Source: Tenodera sinensis (Eukaryota > Arthropoda > Insecta > Mantodea > Mantidae). Taken from it: a DNA stretch of 64,000 bases. Numbering within the stretch: the stretch's first letter is position 1; each line of letters starts with the position of its first letter. Below are positions 1 to 13,977 of this stretch, piece by piece. A model generated the notes under the pieces. It worked only from the letters and a program-made list of their open reading frames with translations, ran no database searches and was not told where the DNA came from. The position numbers and the translations under genes were made by a program. The stretch lies in the NCBI GenBank assembly GCA_030765045.1, contig CM060963.1:71164617-71228616 (forward strand), in the 5' to 3' direction.

Positions 1-1587
1 TTACGCACGCAGGTTGCGCCGGCCAAATACGTAGTATAACGTTAATTTTCTTTGTCATTTCTTTTGTTATTCAAGTTTAACTAAGGAAGTATGGCTTCTG
101 AGGTGGAGCGATATATCACCAGAGACAAGTATATCCACAACAGGATGTAAATATTAATCGCTTTACTTGAGAAGATTGCCAGTTTTGGTTTTGTCGCTGC
201 TGTGCTGTGGCTAATGCATTATGTAGATCTCAGTATGTGACATACAAGCAGGATGCAATGTATTTCGTGGCTCGCGTGCCGGATGGATCATTAAACATTT
301 TAATTGCGGACGGGAGTAGCCCAGGTGCGGGCGTATAACACATTACGGACCAACCGCAGAGCTGCTTACCTTATGTACGTACACTCCGGGAACGTTAGAA
401 CATACGAGCAACTCTCGCAGGCTCATCACATTTCTTTTAATTTGAAATCATAAGGGTAACTTTTACAAGTGCGAAATTGGAGATTGCACTCTGTTAATCT
501 ACAGAGTGGATATATATATTTGATGCGCAAATTAAAATATACTGTCTGTTCACCAGCTCGTGTTCTTAGGGAAATGAAGGGGAGAGGAAAGACATTCCAC
601 AAAGTGTAACTCGAGTTGTGTAAACTTCCGCGCAAACGTTCTGCTGGTTACGTTGCCAATTTGCCTCCATTGTTATTCACGCTGTTTACTCACTACTAAT
701 TTCTCTTAATTGCAGTTGTAAATTCATACGGTGGCGGAGGTAAAAATGGTTATGGTTAAACACAATTCGAATTCATCAGTATTCGGAAGCTTTCACGACC
801 GGAGTTAGATTTAAACCTAGAGATTTCTTCAATTTGAATTGTATTTGAGAAGAATAATTCCATGTGCTGGATAATTTAACGTTTGTGTGTGTTTTGACTT
901 TGTAGCTACTGCCTTTTCTAATGCACCTGGGCTTTTCGCTATATACAAATGTTCAATTTACTTTATGTGTGCTATTTAAGACTCATATGTAAAAACTAAG
1001 AAGTAATAGTTATGAATGATGGTAATTATGAAAATAATCATATGGTGGGTTATAAATGGAATAACGATATGCATTAAACAAGGTGTAAGATCTGCGCATA
1101 CTTTTGAGAGCAATTGTTTTAATTCACTATAGTAATGGGTGTTGGCTCTCAATACCTTCGAAGAATCTCGAGAGCACCTGGCTATTATCATTTAATAAAT
1201 ACAAAGACAAATGCACACCCTATTTGTTACGCTATGCTGGGTTTCTCCCAGTGGCTTTCCTTTTGAATGGTTTGGGGAATCCCAGTATAGAATAATAAAT
1301 ATAACGAATACATGTATGCTAATTCCTTCAAAGAAGCCCTACTACACTTCTAAATAATTTCGCTATATTAACCAAGATTATTCCCCACTCTCCTTAAGTC
1401 TGGAAATATGAGTAAGTGTATCAATGTGCATGTGTGAATTTAATGTCTATGAAGAAAACATTAAAAGGTAAACAAATCTAAAGAAATACAATAGTTAATG
1501 TGTGAACATCATTGCCGATGAGCAAATGTTCCAAATCAAAGCCACCGATATGACCTTGGATGTTAAAGGTGGTATATAAATGGAAAA
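1..1587. other. Upstream intron of the integrin gene, nothing recognised
   Basis: AT-rich sequence with only short open frames on both strands that lack any family signature. It presumably belongs to the intron left of exon A. I see no promoter or exon that I can support here. Confidence 0.4.
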
Positions 1588-2110
1588 TCACCGAAAGAAA
1601 TGGCATCGTAGCCCGAAAAGGAATATACTTGCGCCAAATGGTAGATATGATTCTACATGATGAATAAGTATTTGTAATACATGAAAGACAAAGATAAAGA
1701 GAGCACGACAGATCCCATTGGGCAAGGGCCTCCCACAGCTTGTGGAATTCACAGGTGAGCTAGTTCCTGTGAATTTTTCTCTTGGAATTGACACAGTAAC
1801 TTGCTTCCACCTCTCTTTGTCTCCCGCCACTGTTATCCAATGACAATCATTTCACTCACACCACTAAATTCTTGTGCCCATTTCTGATGTGGTTGTCCAC
1901 TGTTTCTTTTTCCCAATCTCGGATCCCACATTGTCGTGGCGTAAGCCCACCTATTTTGAGCCATTCTGGCCACGCGTCCTCCCCATCTCCATTTAAATGT
2001 TCTTACGCTTTCAGCCGCACCCTCCACTCCACTTCTTAGCTCCTTGTTCCGCACTTCATCCGTGATGTCTTCCTCTCCATTTATGCTGGGATATCTGCAT
2101 CTTGTTGATC
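1588..2110 (-). mobile_element. LINE 3' tail A (non-LTR retrotransposon fossil)
   Basis: On the minus strand the frame ending at 1833 reads WRWGGRVARMAQNRWA, then RLGKRNSGQPHQKWAQEF. This is a worn version of the C-terminal tail of LINE ORF2 proteins (W.GH+ARM...RW......G.R..GRP..RW). Downstream (1730-1720, minus strand) the GGCCCTTGCCCAATGGGATC wording resembles the start of a LINE 3' untranslated region. The reverse transcriptase core is absent. It is 5' truncated and decayed, as most LINE insertions are. Confidence 0.65.
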
Positions 2111-2198
2111 TGTTTTGCTGTCCAGGTCTGACTACCTCACAGAAGTACTGAGATGACACAGGGTTGTAGGGTTTCCAATTTCAACGCAATGCTGATTG

Positions 2199-2224
2199 TT
2201 TTTTTTTTTTTTTTTTTTTTTTTT
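2199..2224. repeat. Poly-T run
   Basis: About 26 consecutive T residues. It could be the poly-A tail of a minus-strand retroelement, but no body was identified next to it. Confidence 0.8.
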
Positions 2225-2324
2225 CCCATTACTATGAATTGTAGGCTCCAAAATTTTCCCCATGCTAAACATATTCACCTTTCGTTTTTCTGTCATGCTG
2301 ATTGTTTTAATACATTATCATCAC

Positions 2325-2551
2325 CATCATTATCACAATTTATTATTATTGTTATTGTTATTATTATTGTTATTGTTGTTAGTGTTAGTGATGTTGTAAT
2401 TGTTATTGCTACTATTATTATTGTTACTAGTATTGCTATTACTATTATTATTGCTATTACTTTTACTATTACTATTATTATTACTATTGCTATTACTTTT
2501 ACTATTACTATTATTATTACTATTAGTACTATTATTACTATTACTACTACT
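2325..2551. repeat. Trinucleotide-rich microsatellite (ATT/ACT type)
   Basis: Imperfect runs of TAT, TGT and TAC triplets over some 225 bases. The Ile/Thr/Val-rich open frame across it is a product of the repeat. Confidence 0.9.
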
Positions 2552-3868
2552 AAGTTTACATGGCTAAGCGTTATCCCTACTCAATGGAATACTAGATGTA
2601 TAAACTGCTTGTGCACGACTTCTTTCATCTTTTATTGTGAATCTCGTGATTCAATAAAGCATTTGACATTCAGCTAAACCGCCTGCATGATACTATAAAT
2701 TATTAATCAAATTTACAAACAGAAATCGTACTGATAAAATTCAGTTGATACCAATTCAATGTCCATCATTAGCTGAAAACCTCGAATTGACAAATAGAAG
2801 AGGGGGGAAAACAAAAGCATTAGTTAAATCAGTTCTAGATAATATCCAGATTTAAGTAACACTTGTTTAGCACTCTGGATGCAAATATACGTTTTGCTTA
2901 TTGCAATTCCCACACATTCTTCTTGGAGTAATGAAAATACACTGCAATGTCTCATATATAGAACAGAGTGGTCTTACAGATATAACAATATTAGATATCT
3001 TTTGATTTTTCCAGACACTGGATACTTGCTGGGATGTGCAGATGTTTCTTGTCTAGTGTTGGAATTACGAGGCTCAGAACGGATTTTCTGGGAAACAAAA
3101 GCCGTATGACGAACTTAAGAACACCTGCAGCATTTAATATAATTACAGGCAGTATTACGTCAATACAGAAAACAAAAAATACTACACTACATAATCGTGC
3201 TAGTTAACCCCTAGGATGAAACTTGCGGAGTTAGTTATATTGCCAACCACCGCGAACACAATGTGCTGAATAACTCGCAGCAAACGACGCTACAGGCAGC
3301 ATCCGTTTCTCTCTCACAATAAATAAAGCAGTAAAATTCCATTGCTACTTAGCCTTAAAAGTATTTTAAAACTATTTGAACAGCATAATAAATTGTTTGG
3401 TTTTAAACTCATGATTGTGTTAAAACTCAAACACAAAATGCAATAGCTTTCAAAAATTCTTTTTGCCACCCTTCATGAAACAGACGTCCCGACGAAGCCA
3501 TACTCGCCACTGAAAGAGTCATGTGGGAAGCAAAGGTAAAACTGAATAGCAGTGAAGGGAGGGGTGGCCGGTGGAGTGAGGCAAGAACGTATTACAGTGG
3601 TGTGACCCTTTTGAGTCATTTTTGCCCATGTCTGGTCTATACTGTTTATTTTTAAAAGCTATGCTTCATATTTTACAATATAAAAATTATATAAAAAAAG
3701 GCAGAATAAGAGACATTGACAGAATAACCATTATGATACTGCAACATTAACATTAGTTAATTAAGTCATGTAATATGAGTAATTCTTGTTTTCTTTTTTT
3801 TTTTTTTTTTTTTTTTATTTATTTATTTTATATATAAACTTCATTAAGTCTTCTTGGTTTGTTTACAG
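2552..3868. other. Intron sequence before exon A
   Basis: No family recognised. A run of about 24 T at 3793-3816 lies 50 bases before the exon A acceptor and extends its pyrimidine-rich region. Confidence 0.4.
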
Positions 3869-3917
3869 GATGGCGAACGACTTTATATTGGAGCAGTAGG
3901 AAGTTGGTACTGGCAGG
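3869..3917 (+). CDS. if: Integrin alpha exon A (end of an FG-GAP blade)
   Basis: This 49-nt exon follows a long T-rich tract ending TTTACAG and is followed by GTGAGT. It reads DGERLYIGAVGSWYWQ plus one base. The (V/I)GA.GS(W/Y).WQG wording marks the end of the third FG-GAP blade of integrin alpha chains. It starts in phase 0 and ends in phase 1, which matches the next exon. It is the leftmost exon I can place; earlier exons must lie left of the window. Confidence 0.85.
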
Positions 3918-4289
3918 GTGAGTATCCATTATTGCTGTCATATTAGTTACGCGCTGGCAACATGTAATACATTTTTAAGTTGAAGCATAATTTCACATGA
4001 CTGAAGTGAATATATTAATAAAATTAAAACAAATAAAAATAAACCTGGGCCAGTTTTAACAAGAAACAAAATCTAAATCAAAATACAAATTAGGGTTTAA
4101 TGTTTAACAGGTATTTATTAATAACTATATTCATAAAAATCTTTTAATACTAAACTATAATAGTTACTCTAACTTTCGTACTGGTCGAGCCCCCTGAGGA
4201 GGCCCAACGTAATATTTTACAAAACGTCAGGAATTAAACTTATCTTTTAAACAGACATAAGCCAAAAAATCCTGTATGACCCTCAATTA

Positions 4290-4680
4290 ACTCGCATACT
4301 AGAGAGGGGAGGAACAGTAGTAAATTGGCCTTTAACCAGGGGGTAGACGGACCAACCCGCATGAGTTATCAGGAGCTGACTGCTAAGATTGTGGCCTTTC
4401 TTATCCCCCCTTTTCTTTCGCTCCTGAACCTGGAACCGACCTGGTTAATGTTTGAGTGCCAGATTTTCACATAAAACCAATATGAGACGAATTAATTCAG
4501 GTACTGGGGTGTACCACCCTTGTGAAGTAAGTCTTCCAGCCAATCAGATGAAATATTTCCGTACTCCTCCCCTTTCACCACTTACCTAGGTCTGACCTTT
4601 GTTCATATGTATCGAACTTGAATTCAAACCCGTAAGATCTCTCACCTATGGCTGGTGCGCAACACATAAGAGTTTTTACC
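4290..4680 (-). repeat. Possible SINE-like repeat
   Basis: More GC-rich than its surroundings. Read on the minus strand, a stretch near 4640-4620 (GGGTTTGAATTCAAG) resembles a worn Pol III B box, followed by about 300 bases of body. The A box is not convincing and there is no second copy in the window, so this is tentative. Confidence 0.3.
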
Positions 4681-7600
4681 AACATTAAACAAAGAAAAAC
4701 ACAATAGGAAAGCATTCGACGTTCCATTTACAAGGACTTTCATTAGTCATACTACTGGAGTATAGAGCTAGCCATGGTGTAATGCTGATTTCTAACTGGA
4801 GGCGCCGAGTTTGAATGCTGTTTGTAAGTATGCATGGATAAGGTTTTGTACAGGGCTTTTCTTTATTCCCTTAAGATAAATCTCTAGTAACTCCCAGCTC
4901 TTTGCACCATGGACTCGTTTGGGCATTTCATGCATTTTATTCACCTCTCTGCACACCTTTGTTAAAATTGGGGTTGGAACGCTAATAAAAGATAAAGAAA
5001 AAATTAAGACACACACAGCACTCTAAAAATGCCTTACTGGCTCCAGTAGGGCGTATTAGGAAAAATTTCGGTAGTTAATTTTTGCATCTTATTTTACTCT
5101 TTCTCTACCTTAACTAAGCGGCACAAAACTGGTGGCTGCGTTAAAGATTTGCATTTATGGAATTTTAGAGCATATTAAAGATAAAACCTATTAAACACGC
5201 AACTTTTCATCTCCGCTGCTTAAGCAGAACACGGCAAATAAGACGAAATGCACAGAGCGAAGCTTTTCCATTTTAGGCACATGATGTGTTAATACTCGAA
5301 ACCACCAACGTAGTATTAGCAGTGTTCTGTGGTATTAGCACTGGAATCACGTAAGCCGGTGAAATCTAGTGATATACATGCACATTACTGCACAGAAATC
5401 AAAAGTTTACAGCACTCGCTTTTCAAATTATAGAAGCCATCTCTATCATACATGTACTTTGACGCTACTGTTATTACTAGGTATAGCGCTTCTTTGAATG
5501 CATAAACATACAATGAGCAAATTGTTACGCGTTACTCTCTAATAAGGGTGCTTAACTGCACTCCAGCCCCATAATTTCGTTTGAGAGGATTCAGCCTACA
5601 CACCATACTTTACGTACCAAATATTACTGTATTATAACGTAGCAGTTTGTTGCCGACAGTACTGATTACAGCTTCTTATTTTAGATCGCAAAAATGAGTC
5701 GTTACCAACGCAAGAGAGGTTATGTTCTGAATTCCAGAGCAAAGACATTTGCATTTGCAAATAAGTGGTTTCTAAGAGCTTGATAAGTATAAATCGTTTC
5801 TCAAAAGTATTTTTCTAGTTTGGCCTTGAACTTGCTTTTTTCAGGCCAATAAAATTTTAGAGTACGTGTTAGTAAATCGGTACGCAGATTGATGCTTTCT
5901 TTTTTCTTGTCTCTCCTTTGGAACAATTTTAGCCAATAGGCTTCAGTGACGTTTAATTGTTATGTATCATACAAGAATTAAAAGTGATATTTTATTGTAG
6001 ACACCACCAATATTTATATATAGATAATTCTTTATGCCCATTTTACCCGTGAGTCTGCGATAGTCACTTATTTCTTTTTAGCACCAGTTCTGACAACGCA
6101 AGGAGTATATTTACATAAAGAAGGCGATGGAAATAATCACTATGCAAAAATGACATTTTAACTTGAATTAATATGAATTTAACATGAAATAACATTGTCA
6201 ATCTTTTGAATAAATAGAAATTTGAAATCTTAATCCTATATCGTATTGTTTCCTTGAATTCTTGGCTGCAGTTCTAAGTAACATTTAAGCTGGTGACTCA
6301 GATTCCACAATTAGTACATTCAAACAATCTGTCATTACATCAACAATGCAAGCCTTTTGGAATCCAATCTTTACATCTGCCAGAAAATCAAAGTTAACAT
6401 CACTGGATTGTTATAACTTCATAGCACTCAATGACATTTTCTCCTTTTAATTATTGTTGTCTGCCCTTAAAATCACTTCTTCTACCCTCAACTGCTTTAT
6501 TATCTTCCTCTTTACCTTTACTTTCTATACCTGTTAGGCTCTTATGGTGGAAGAAGTATTGCATTCAATCCAAAAACCTGTATAAAAATAATTGAAAATA
6601 CGTGTCTTGAGATCCCTTGGATTAAAAAATATATTTTTTTAAGTGAGAGAGGCTCCAAAAGTAGGATAAATGAAAAATTTCACACCTAAAACAAACTTTG
6701 TAAGAATGCAAGTGAAGATAATTCAATATTTTCCCAACAGTCGTTGAAAAAAGCTACTTATTTATTTTCTCAAAAGGAGAATTACCTTAATGAATGGCTT
6801 TTACAACTTTCTACACATAAATGTCATAATTAAAATGCCCACAAGTTCTGATTTTTATTTTCAAATTCTCTAATGTTAAGTTTAGAGTTTGCCTACCTTT
6901 TTCAAATGTTTCTTTCATCTTTGCATATGTTTTAATGGGTGATGTTTTAACACTTGACGGTATGTAATTTTACTTCTGGACTCGGGGCCCTAATGACCAA
7001 GTTGTCGACGGGCCCTTAAACCCAATACACTCACTCACTCACTCTTTGCATATGTGAATATGTAACTGCTATTCCTAATTACCAAAACATGTGCATGTAT
7101 TTAGAAAACACACTTGTCAAACATTTCATTAGAAACATCTGCCACATCACATTATACTAAACTGCTGTTACCATTTATAAAGAAAGCATAAATTAATTTT
7201 CTTTCCTAACTTTTAATAAGCAATAACTAGTATACCCACAGCAAGATAATAAGCAAGAAACATCTTGCTTCTGCAAAACAAGATAATTATGTATATTTAT
7301 TTATTTGTGCCAAGTTGTTACATAGTGACAATTGACCCTATTGTCAGGGTATCTAAATTTCAACCATCAGCAAACACACTGTCATCCATTGGGACTCCAG
7401 AAAAACACTTGCAAAAGTATCGCCTATGTATCAATTCCCATGTACTGTTTAAAAATTGTATCGCTGAGTTTTCTACAAGAGTGAGTTTAATGAAAATGCA
7501 GAAATTAGTAGATTATCTACTAAAAATTAAAGTGGAAGCAACGCTTCCCTTGCTTCCATGGAATACACCCTTGTCACACATACACGCACGCATGCACGCG

Positions 7601-8432
7601 TACATACATGCGTACATACACGCACGTGCATTGTTCAAAAGAATACAGAGTGAAGTTAAGATGTGGGTGAAAAAATGAAGTTGACTTGTGGTTCTATTAT
7701 AATCTACATGGACTTCACAAGACAGAAGACAAAACCATATGCAGTAGGGTCTAAATATTGTATACCACACAATATTACATAGGAACCTGGGAAATAAATC
7801 TTTGCTTGTTTTAGACAATAAGTGCACAATTCATATTGACGACTACAAAAATAAAGAATAAATAATCTAAGGAGGAAACCATGTTACAATACAATAAATA
7901 AGTTTTCTGCCATTGCACACCATTTATATTAATAATACTACATGTAAATATAAATGAATGTTTAAAAGCATTTAAAATGAAATAATTTATTGAGGTTTAT
8001 TTTAGAAAGATCCTTTTTAATGCCTCAGAAATAATGCTTGCATCATTTAAATGTTGTCAACATTTAATAAATATAAAGATAAAATTATGAAATAAAATGA
8101 ACACAATACACAATGTGTAATGTTAGTGCTAATTCAAATTAAAGTAATAGTAATAATAATTAATATTAATAATAAAAATAATACGTTTTGTGATATTATG
8201 CCTTATTAGTTTCCAATGCAAATCAAATTGCACAGAAGTACTTTTTGGAGACCGAATAAGGAAATGAATAAAATATTCAGGAAATATATTTTTGCAAAGG
8301 ACATAACTTTTGATTCTTAGATTTAGCTTTTCTTCTTAGTAGGAATTCAGGTAAAGTTGATGGTGAACAGCCAGGATGCATTAGCACAATTGTGTTATTG
8401 CATTTGTTTTATACATGTTATTGCTCTTTTAG
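4681..8432. other. Intron A-B, mostly unassigned
   Basis: AT-rich, with no exon or transposon proteins recognised. At 6976-7045 a GC-rich patch with two GGGCCC blocks ends in an (ACTC)n run and looks like the tail of a short retroelement. At 7580-7625 there is an ACGC/ACAT simple repeat. Confidence 0.4.
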
Positions 8433-8495
8433 GCCAGATGTATTCACTCCATCCACAGCTGCGTCTTCCTGGACGAGGGGCCACCTACACTGAAG
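8433..8495 (+). CDS. if: Integrin alpha exon B, 63-nt symmetric exon
   Basis: The exon is bounded by TTTTAG and GTAAAC and is phase 1 on both sides, so it can be skipped without a frameshift. It encodes a 21-residue loop containing MYSLHPQLRLPGRGATYTE between propeller blades 3 and 4. It lies alone between introns of 4.5 and 11.2 kb. In fly alpha-PS2 and vertebrate alpha-7 this part of the propeller is where alternative splicing changes ligand binding, so it may be a regulated cassette (inference). No second, mutually exclusive version was recognised in the flanking introns. Confidence 0.82.
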
Positions 8496-11400
8496 GTAAA
8501 CCCTCTAGAGGAGCATTGTAATGCTGTGCTTTTTGCTTTGTTGATAAAGGGCTTGGAGTTTGGACTGACTCACCTGGACTGCACTGAGTTGAAATGTGTC
8601 ATCACATTGTTGTTGTATATACATACTTATATTAGAATATTAATATTGAAAAGTGGCATGGTGGTACAATATAATGCTTTATTTAGCCAAAGCTTATAAA
8701 CGAGCAACACTATTTTATTATTATTATTTATGTTTTTTTTTATTTTTTCTTCTGTTTTTTCACTGGATTTTCTGTAAATGATCACTGAAGCTGATGGTAC
8801 TACTAAGGACCAAGAATAAACAGATGCACATGGACATTTTGAAGTGAGAGAAGCCTGAGTGTGAAGAAAATTTAACAGATTTCAAAACTTTGTTAAATTG
8901 GTACAACATTACAGTAGAGACTTCTAAAATGTATGAGTCTTAGCTGAACTACAGCATAAATGGGGAACAAATTTTGCATATAAGAGTTTGAAGAAAATTT
9001 GTCAAAATATTTAAATTTTGGTACAAACTGGTGCTGCAAAGTAAAGACCAGTTTATTTACAGGGAGCTTTATAAAAAATCATTATTGGGCATTATCTCTC
9101 AAAATTTTAAATAATACCACATTACTTCCACAAAAATGAAAGCATCCAAAATTTAGCAGCACATACACATCTTTATTATCTTGTTTATATTGCAAGTCTA
9201 AAATACAATCCTATCCATCTCATTCTTATTTTAATTGTTTTATTCATGTTCCAGGGAGAAGAAATTATCTCTTCTTTCTGTTGAATGTGAACTCGGATAT
9301 CTCTTAAAATTATAATTTTCTGTATTTATGTGATATCACTAAAGTTTAATTCCAATACTATTTTAACAATGTACTTTTGGCACGCTAACTTTTTTCCTTT
9401 TTTTTATGCTTAGGGTTTAGACATCAGCAATTTTGGGTGCAGTTCTGTTTTATGAAGATATTTTATGCATTACAGTACAATCTCACCAAAGCTTTTCCAA
9501 GAAAATTGGCTAAAATAGTGTATAAATGAGAAAATGAAAAAGTGCATTTCCTTATGAACTGAAACCCTTATTAGATTATTACTCAAACTAATTATGTATT
9601 AATAAAACAAGTTGTACAATTTAAGTTGACTGAGAAACTTACTTCACATCCCTTTATCCTCCTTTTGCCTTTGCTTGAAGGAAAATAAAGTAAAATTAAA
9701 TATGTGAATTTAAGTGCATCTCAGTTTACTCAAATTTTAAAAGTTGTTTATTATTACATCGCTTCACCATGTTAATTCCAATTTATTTTTTAACTAATTA
9801 TGTATTATTTAATATAATAAAGCAATAAATGAATCAAAACACAAACAATAAATAGAATACACTACTTACTGCAGGTACAGTAAACCCCTGTTATAATGAT
9901 TTCCTTTATAACATTAATCCATACACAGAAACAGAATTTTGAGCTCCAAACTTTTATTTCGTTTGATTAATACAGCTTTTAATTCAATTTAATGTATAGG
10001 TTTGCTTCACACGTCCCACATATAATGTTAAAATATATGGAATATCCAAGTAAATTATCATGTTTTTCAGGATTTATTGCAAGTTATATACTCATTCAAA
10101 AACTTCAATTTTTCAGCAGTTGCTTTCCTACACAATGTGTTGCAACATGCCGATTTTGCAATATTATTTCTGTCCACTAAACACAGCTAAGGTTTTACTC
10201 TGTAAAACCTTATTCATCATTCAAGCCAAAAAAGGAAAATAAACCTCAGTATTTTTCCTCGTTTAAAAAAGTGTTTCTTTGCTTTGATTTTTTATGCATT
10301 CATATACCTACTATTAGAGTACAAGCACCAGTCACAGATTAGTGATTTTAGATTGTGGGATGATAGAATTGCGCAATTTCTAGAGCTTAAGTTCCGTGAT
10401 ACACATTGGGAACGCTTTCATTATTAGGCATACTTCATCACTGTCGTTAGTATCATTAGACACAACGTGGCGTAGGATGACCTTACCGACTATACTGTCA
10501 CTGTGTGCAACAATAACTTCTGAAAATATTGATGCCTACACCCATCATGCTTGCTGTTTTGTGCTGTAACAGCAAGGATAGATATATGCTACAGAAAACA
10601 TACATAATGCATCTTACATAGCATAAGCATAATGGATAGATGAGCAAATAAATTAATATATTTCATACATGGAGACCAGAAATATATGATTTATTAATGA
10701 GAAAATGTATAATTTAAAACATAACTGAGCTAAATAAATATTAATGGACAAAGTTAGATACCTAAAATAATTTAGCACACATCTGTGAAAATTGTATAAG
10801 TGAGATTCAACTACATTTAAATCAAACATCACAGGAATAAGTGCATCTCATTAGCAGCTGTGATTATTTACATTTAATCCTAAATTTGCAAGTGTGAATG
10901 TTGACCTGGAGGCCTATGCTATCATGTGAATTCTTAATATTTTTTGAGCACATGTGATGTAGTCAAAAAACATTGGAATTATCTTAGCCTGAATGGTTTA
11001 CATTTTTATGCTTAAAGCTTTGTATAAAGCAATGATAGCCAGCAGGTACGATAATTAAAACAAGATGTATGTATGTATGAGCACTTTTATTGCATCTTGC
11101 ACAGTAATTTGTAAAAATAAACATTTGCTTTTTATGTAGCAGAAAACTAGAAATATTGCAAAATCACTCCACCATGCCACTTAAAATTAATGTAAGCCAC
11201 AGTGGTCAAGAATCCTTGAAACATGAATGCTGTACATCAGTTTACTCACATTATTGGATCTCTGTATGTACGGGGCAGTTCATGTTATGAAGGATTCAGT
11301 CTGCATGGGATATAAGCATATCCTGCTGCTTATTATTAAGGTCCTTGATCCTTAGGAATGGTATTAATGGCACCTAATACCTCACCATGAAGTAAGCTAA

Positions 11401-11566
11401 TAACTTCATTCAAAATTACATATTGGAGTCGTGTTCATTCAAGCAGAAGAGATATCCTAATCTTGATACTTAGTGCTTAGAGCAACTTGGGTATTGTTTT
11501 AAAGGAATTTTAATTCCATTAATGTAAATTAATGTTGAGAAAATAATGCTGATTGAAACAATTGCA
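8496..11566. other. Intron B-C, first part, unassigned
   Basis: AT-rich with no coding signal. At 9877 the sequence CAGTAAACCCCTGTTATAAT resembles one end of a pogo/Tigger-type transposon, but a matching opposite end was not found. At 10194-10216 there is a small perfect hairpin (AAGGTTTTAC, then TCT, then the complement). Confidence 0.4.
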
Positions 11567-11990
11567 TTATGAATGTTCAAGCACTTCCATTATAAACTCT
11601 AGTACTCGTAGATGGGACTGAATAGGTAATGAGTGAAACTGATACCCAACATTTGCTTTCGCCATCTTTCCGTCTCGTGAACTAAATTTTTGCTGTTTCC
11701 ATCTTTTCTTTGGTCTGCTAATGTTTCTCTTGCCTATAGATTTATAATTTAGCAGCACTTTTAGGATGTGATAATCTTGAATTCTCTCCACATTTCTTTC
11801 CAGTTAGTTCTGTGTGCATCTTCTCAATTACCTAACTTAAAAATTTGGAGTTTCCTTCTTATCTCATCATTTCTCCTTTTGTCCAACAAAATATAGCCTA
11901 TGATATTCTTTAGGAATATCACTTCCTTCTGTCCTAGTTTCCTTCCTTGATTTTAAGTGTCCAATACTCTGAACCATAAAACATGGTAAT
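11567..11990 (-). mobile_element. LINE 3' tail B (non-LTR retrotransposon fossil)
   Basis: The minus strand reads, with frame breaks, a FYGSEYWTLK motif near 11970, then FLKNIIGYILLDKRRNDEIR, and further on LKVLLNYKSIGKRNISRPKK RW ending near 11690. This is the classic end of LINE ORF2 (YGSE.W.+, R+..G+...D+.RN..IR, and G+RN.GRPKKRW). The reverse transcriptase domain itself is missing. The element ends abruptly at about 11990, where a copy of the small repeat seen at 14973-15094 begins. Confidence 0.75.
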
Positions 11991-11991
11991 T

Positions 11992-12115
11992 TACTAAAGT
12001 AAGAATAAATTAGAAACAAAAAACTTCACTTATCTTAGTAATGTTGCAAGTTCTTTTTGCAAAACTGACTCAGGTTTCGAATTGACTCCAACTCATTCTC
12101 AAAGCTTTACAAACA
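11992..12115. repeat. Small dispersed repeat, degraded copy
   Basis: Matches the element at 14973-15094: both have TAAAGTAAGAA, then AAACTTCACTTATCTTAGTA, and CAACTCATTCTCAAAGCTT or a close variant. The right terminal repeat is lost. Confidence 0.7.
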
Positions 12116-13977
12116 AATTTATTACCAAAGCTACAGATCTTCATTTTTCTCTGAAAACAAAAAACATAGATACTGATGCTCATTTTAATTACCAATCTCT
12201 GAAAACAAAAATTTATAAATGCAATCTATAGAAGGTGTTTCGAAATTCATAACACGGTTCCTGTTTTTTAAAATAGAAATTCTTTCCCAAACCATTAAAT
12301 CTATAGGTCCACTTAATTGTTTTAATAATTTATCTTCTGGATTAATACCAATGCCAGTCACCTTTACCCTGCACAGCCACACCACTAAATAAGAGTGATT
12401 GGAGGGGGAGAAGGGGAGAATTACTTATGGTGTCACTTTTTGATACCTCTGATCTACACAGTATGTTCTAAGTCCCCTAGAAGTTTATAATGGAATTATT
12501 GAGCAACCTATTAGTGGATATTCAGATAAACCCCTTCCTAATTTTAGCACTTGTTAAAACAAAAGATGAGCAGGTTTTGCTAATCCTACAAGAACACCTT
12601 CTCTGTACCTTATAAATGAATAAATCAATACTTATATTTTATCTCTTTCTTGTGAAAGAAATGCCTGGCTCCAATATGTTTACCTAAGATACTAATTACT
12701 AAGCACATTAACAGAACCTTTATTACAGGAACCTAGCAAAATATGGGATTATGGATGTGGTATTACAACTACCAGACATAGTGTACATACAACAGTATAC
12801 TACTTCTAATATTAATACAATATTGATACATGTGAAAATGATATGGAGAGTTTAAACTAGTAAAACTAAATTAAATTTATTTCCTGATGAGCCTGAATAC
12901 CAGATAGGGGAAAAGTGTTTTTCATTTATTGGTTTCAGATCACAAGTTGATTTATACGTCATTTTCATATGTTGTACTACCAGAGATAACTAACTGTGAT
13001 ACATAAAAATAGATCATTTTGGATTTTAGGTATTGAGCCAACTTTGTAGATCTACATTCTTTGGAATTTAAGAGAATAATGGACATGCTCAGTAATGATA
13101 GGGAATGAAAATGGACATTCTGGGATATATAATATGTTCCATTTAACATTAAATATTTAATTATGAATGCTTTTATTTATTGTTACTATAAGTAGCAATA
13201 TAATGCAGATGATCATCAGACTTTGCATATATGTTTTGTAATTAATGGGTTACAGTAATTCTGCAGGAATTACTATTGCCAAATGAAGCCAGTTTAAGTA
13301 CATGAGCCAAATAGGAATTTGAGCTCTGAAATTACATTAAGAGATTTTCACAACATGCAGTTCTTTGCCCAGAAGCATAGGAATCCCCTTAAAATTAATG
13401 AGGTTTGATGTCCTCAGGTGTCTGTCTGAGTGATACACGTCTATTCAATAAGCTTAGCTCAGTGCTTAGCTGCAAGAGGTTGACCACTTGATGTTTCCTA
13501 ATGTTTTTATCAGATCATAGACAAATAAAAGGTGATTTTGACCAAAAGGAGCAGATTTGCTTCGGTTAATTTCAATGTTTCAAATAACTATTGTTATCTG
13601 CATGAAATACTACTCAATGCAGCCCAAGAAAGGGTCCTGGTTACTACATTAAATGTATTACCCCATTCAGATGATAAGGCAGTGAATAAGCATAGTATTA
13701 TGCTTCAAGCTTTCTCTTAAACAATATGCCCTCTACCATAGAAGATGTGTTTTCTGTAGTAAACAGTGATGAAATATATTTCTTCATCCATTCTTTAATT
13801 AGTACATTACGTTAGTACATTGAACTTCTTTATCAAATATAGGGGCATGTATTTCTTTAACACTCAAAAGCTGGGGAGAAAAGAAAAAGCTCCACCATAT
13901 GTTCACAAGATGTTGAGCATAGAGTGACACTGTGTACATTGCTTATGTGCAGATCTAATCTTGGCCTGGAAAAGCTA
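12116..13977. other. Intron B-C, middle part, unassigned
   Basis: AT-rich intron sequence with short open frames only. No repeat or protein signature recognised. Confidence 0.4.

Noticed and set aside
2153..2677. 174-codon Ile/Thr-rich open frame
   Set aside because: It is a translation of poly-T and ATT/ACT microsatellite sequence.
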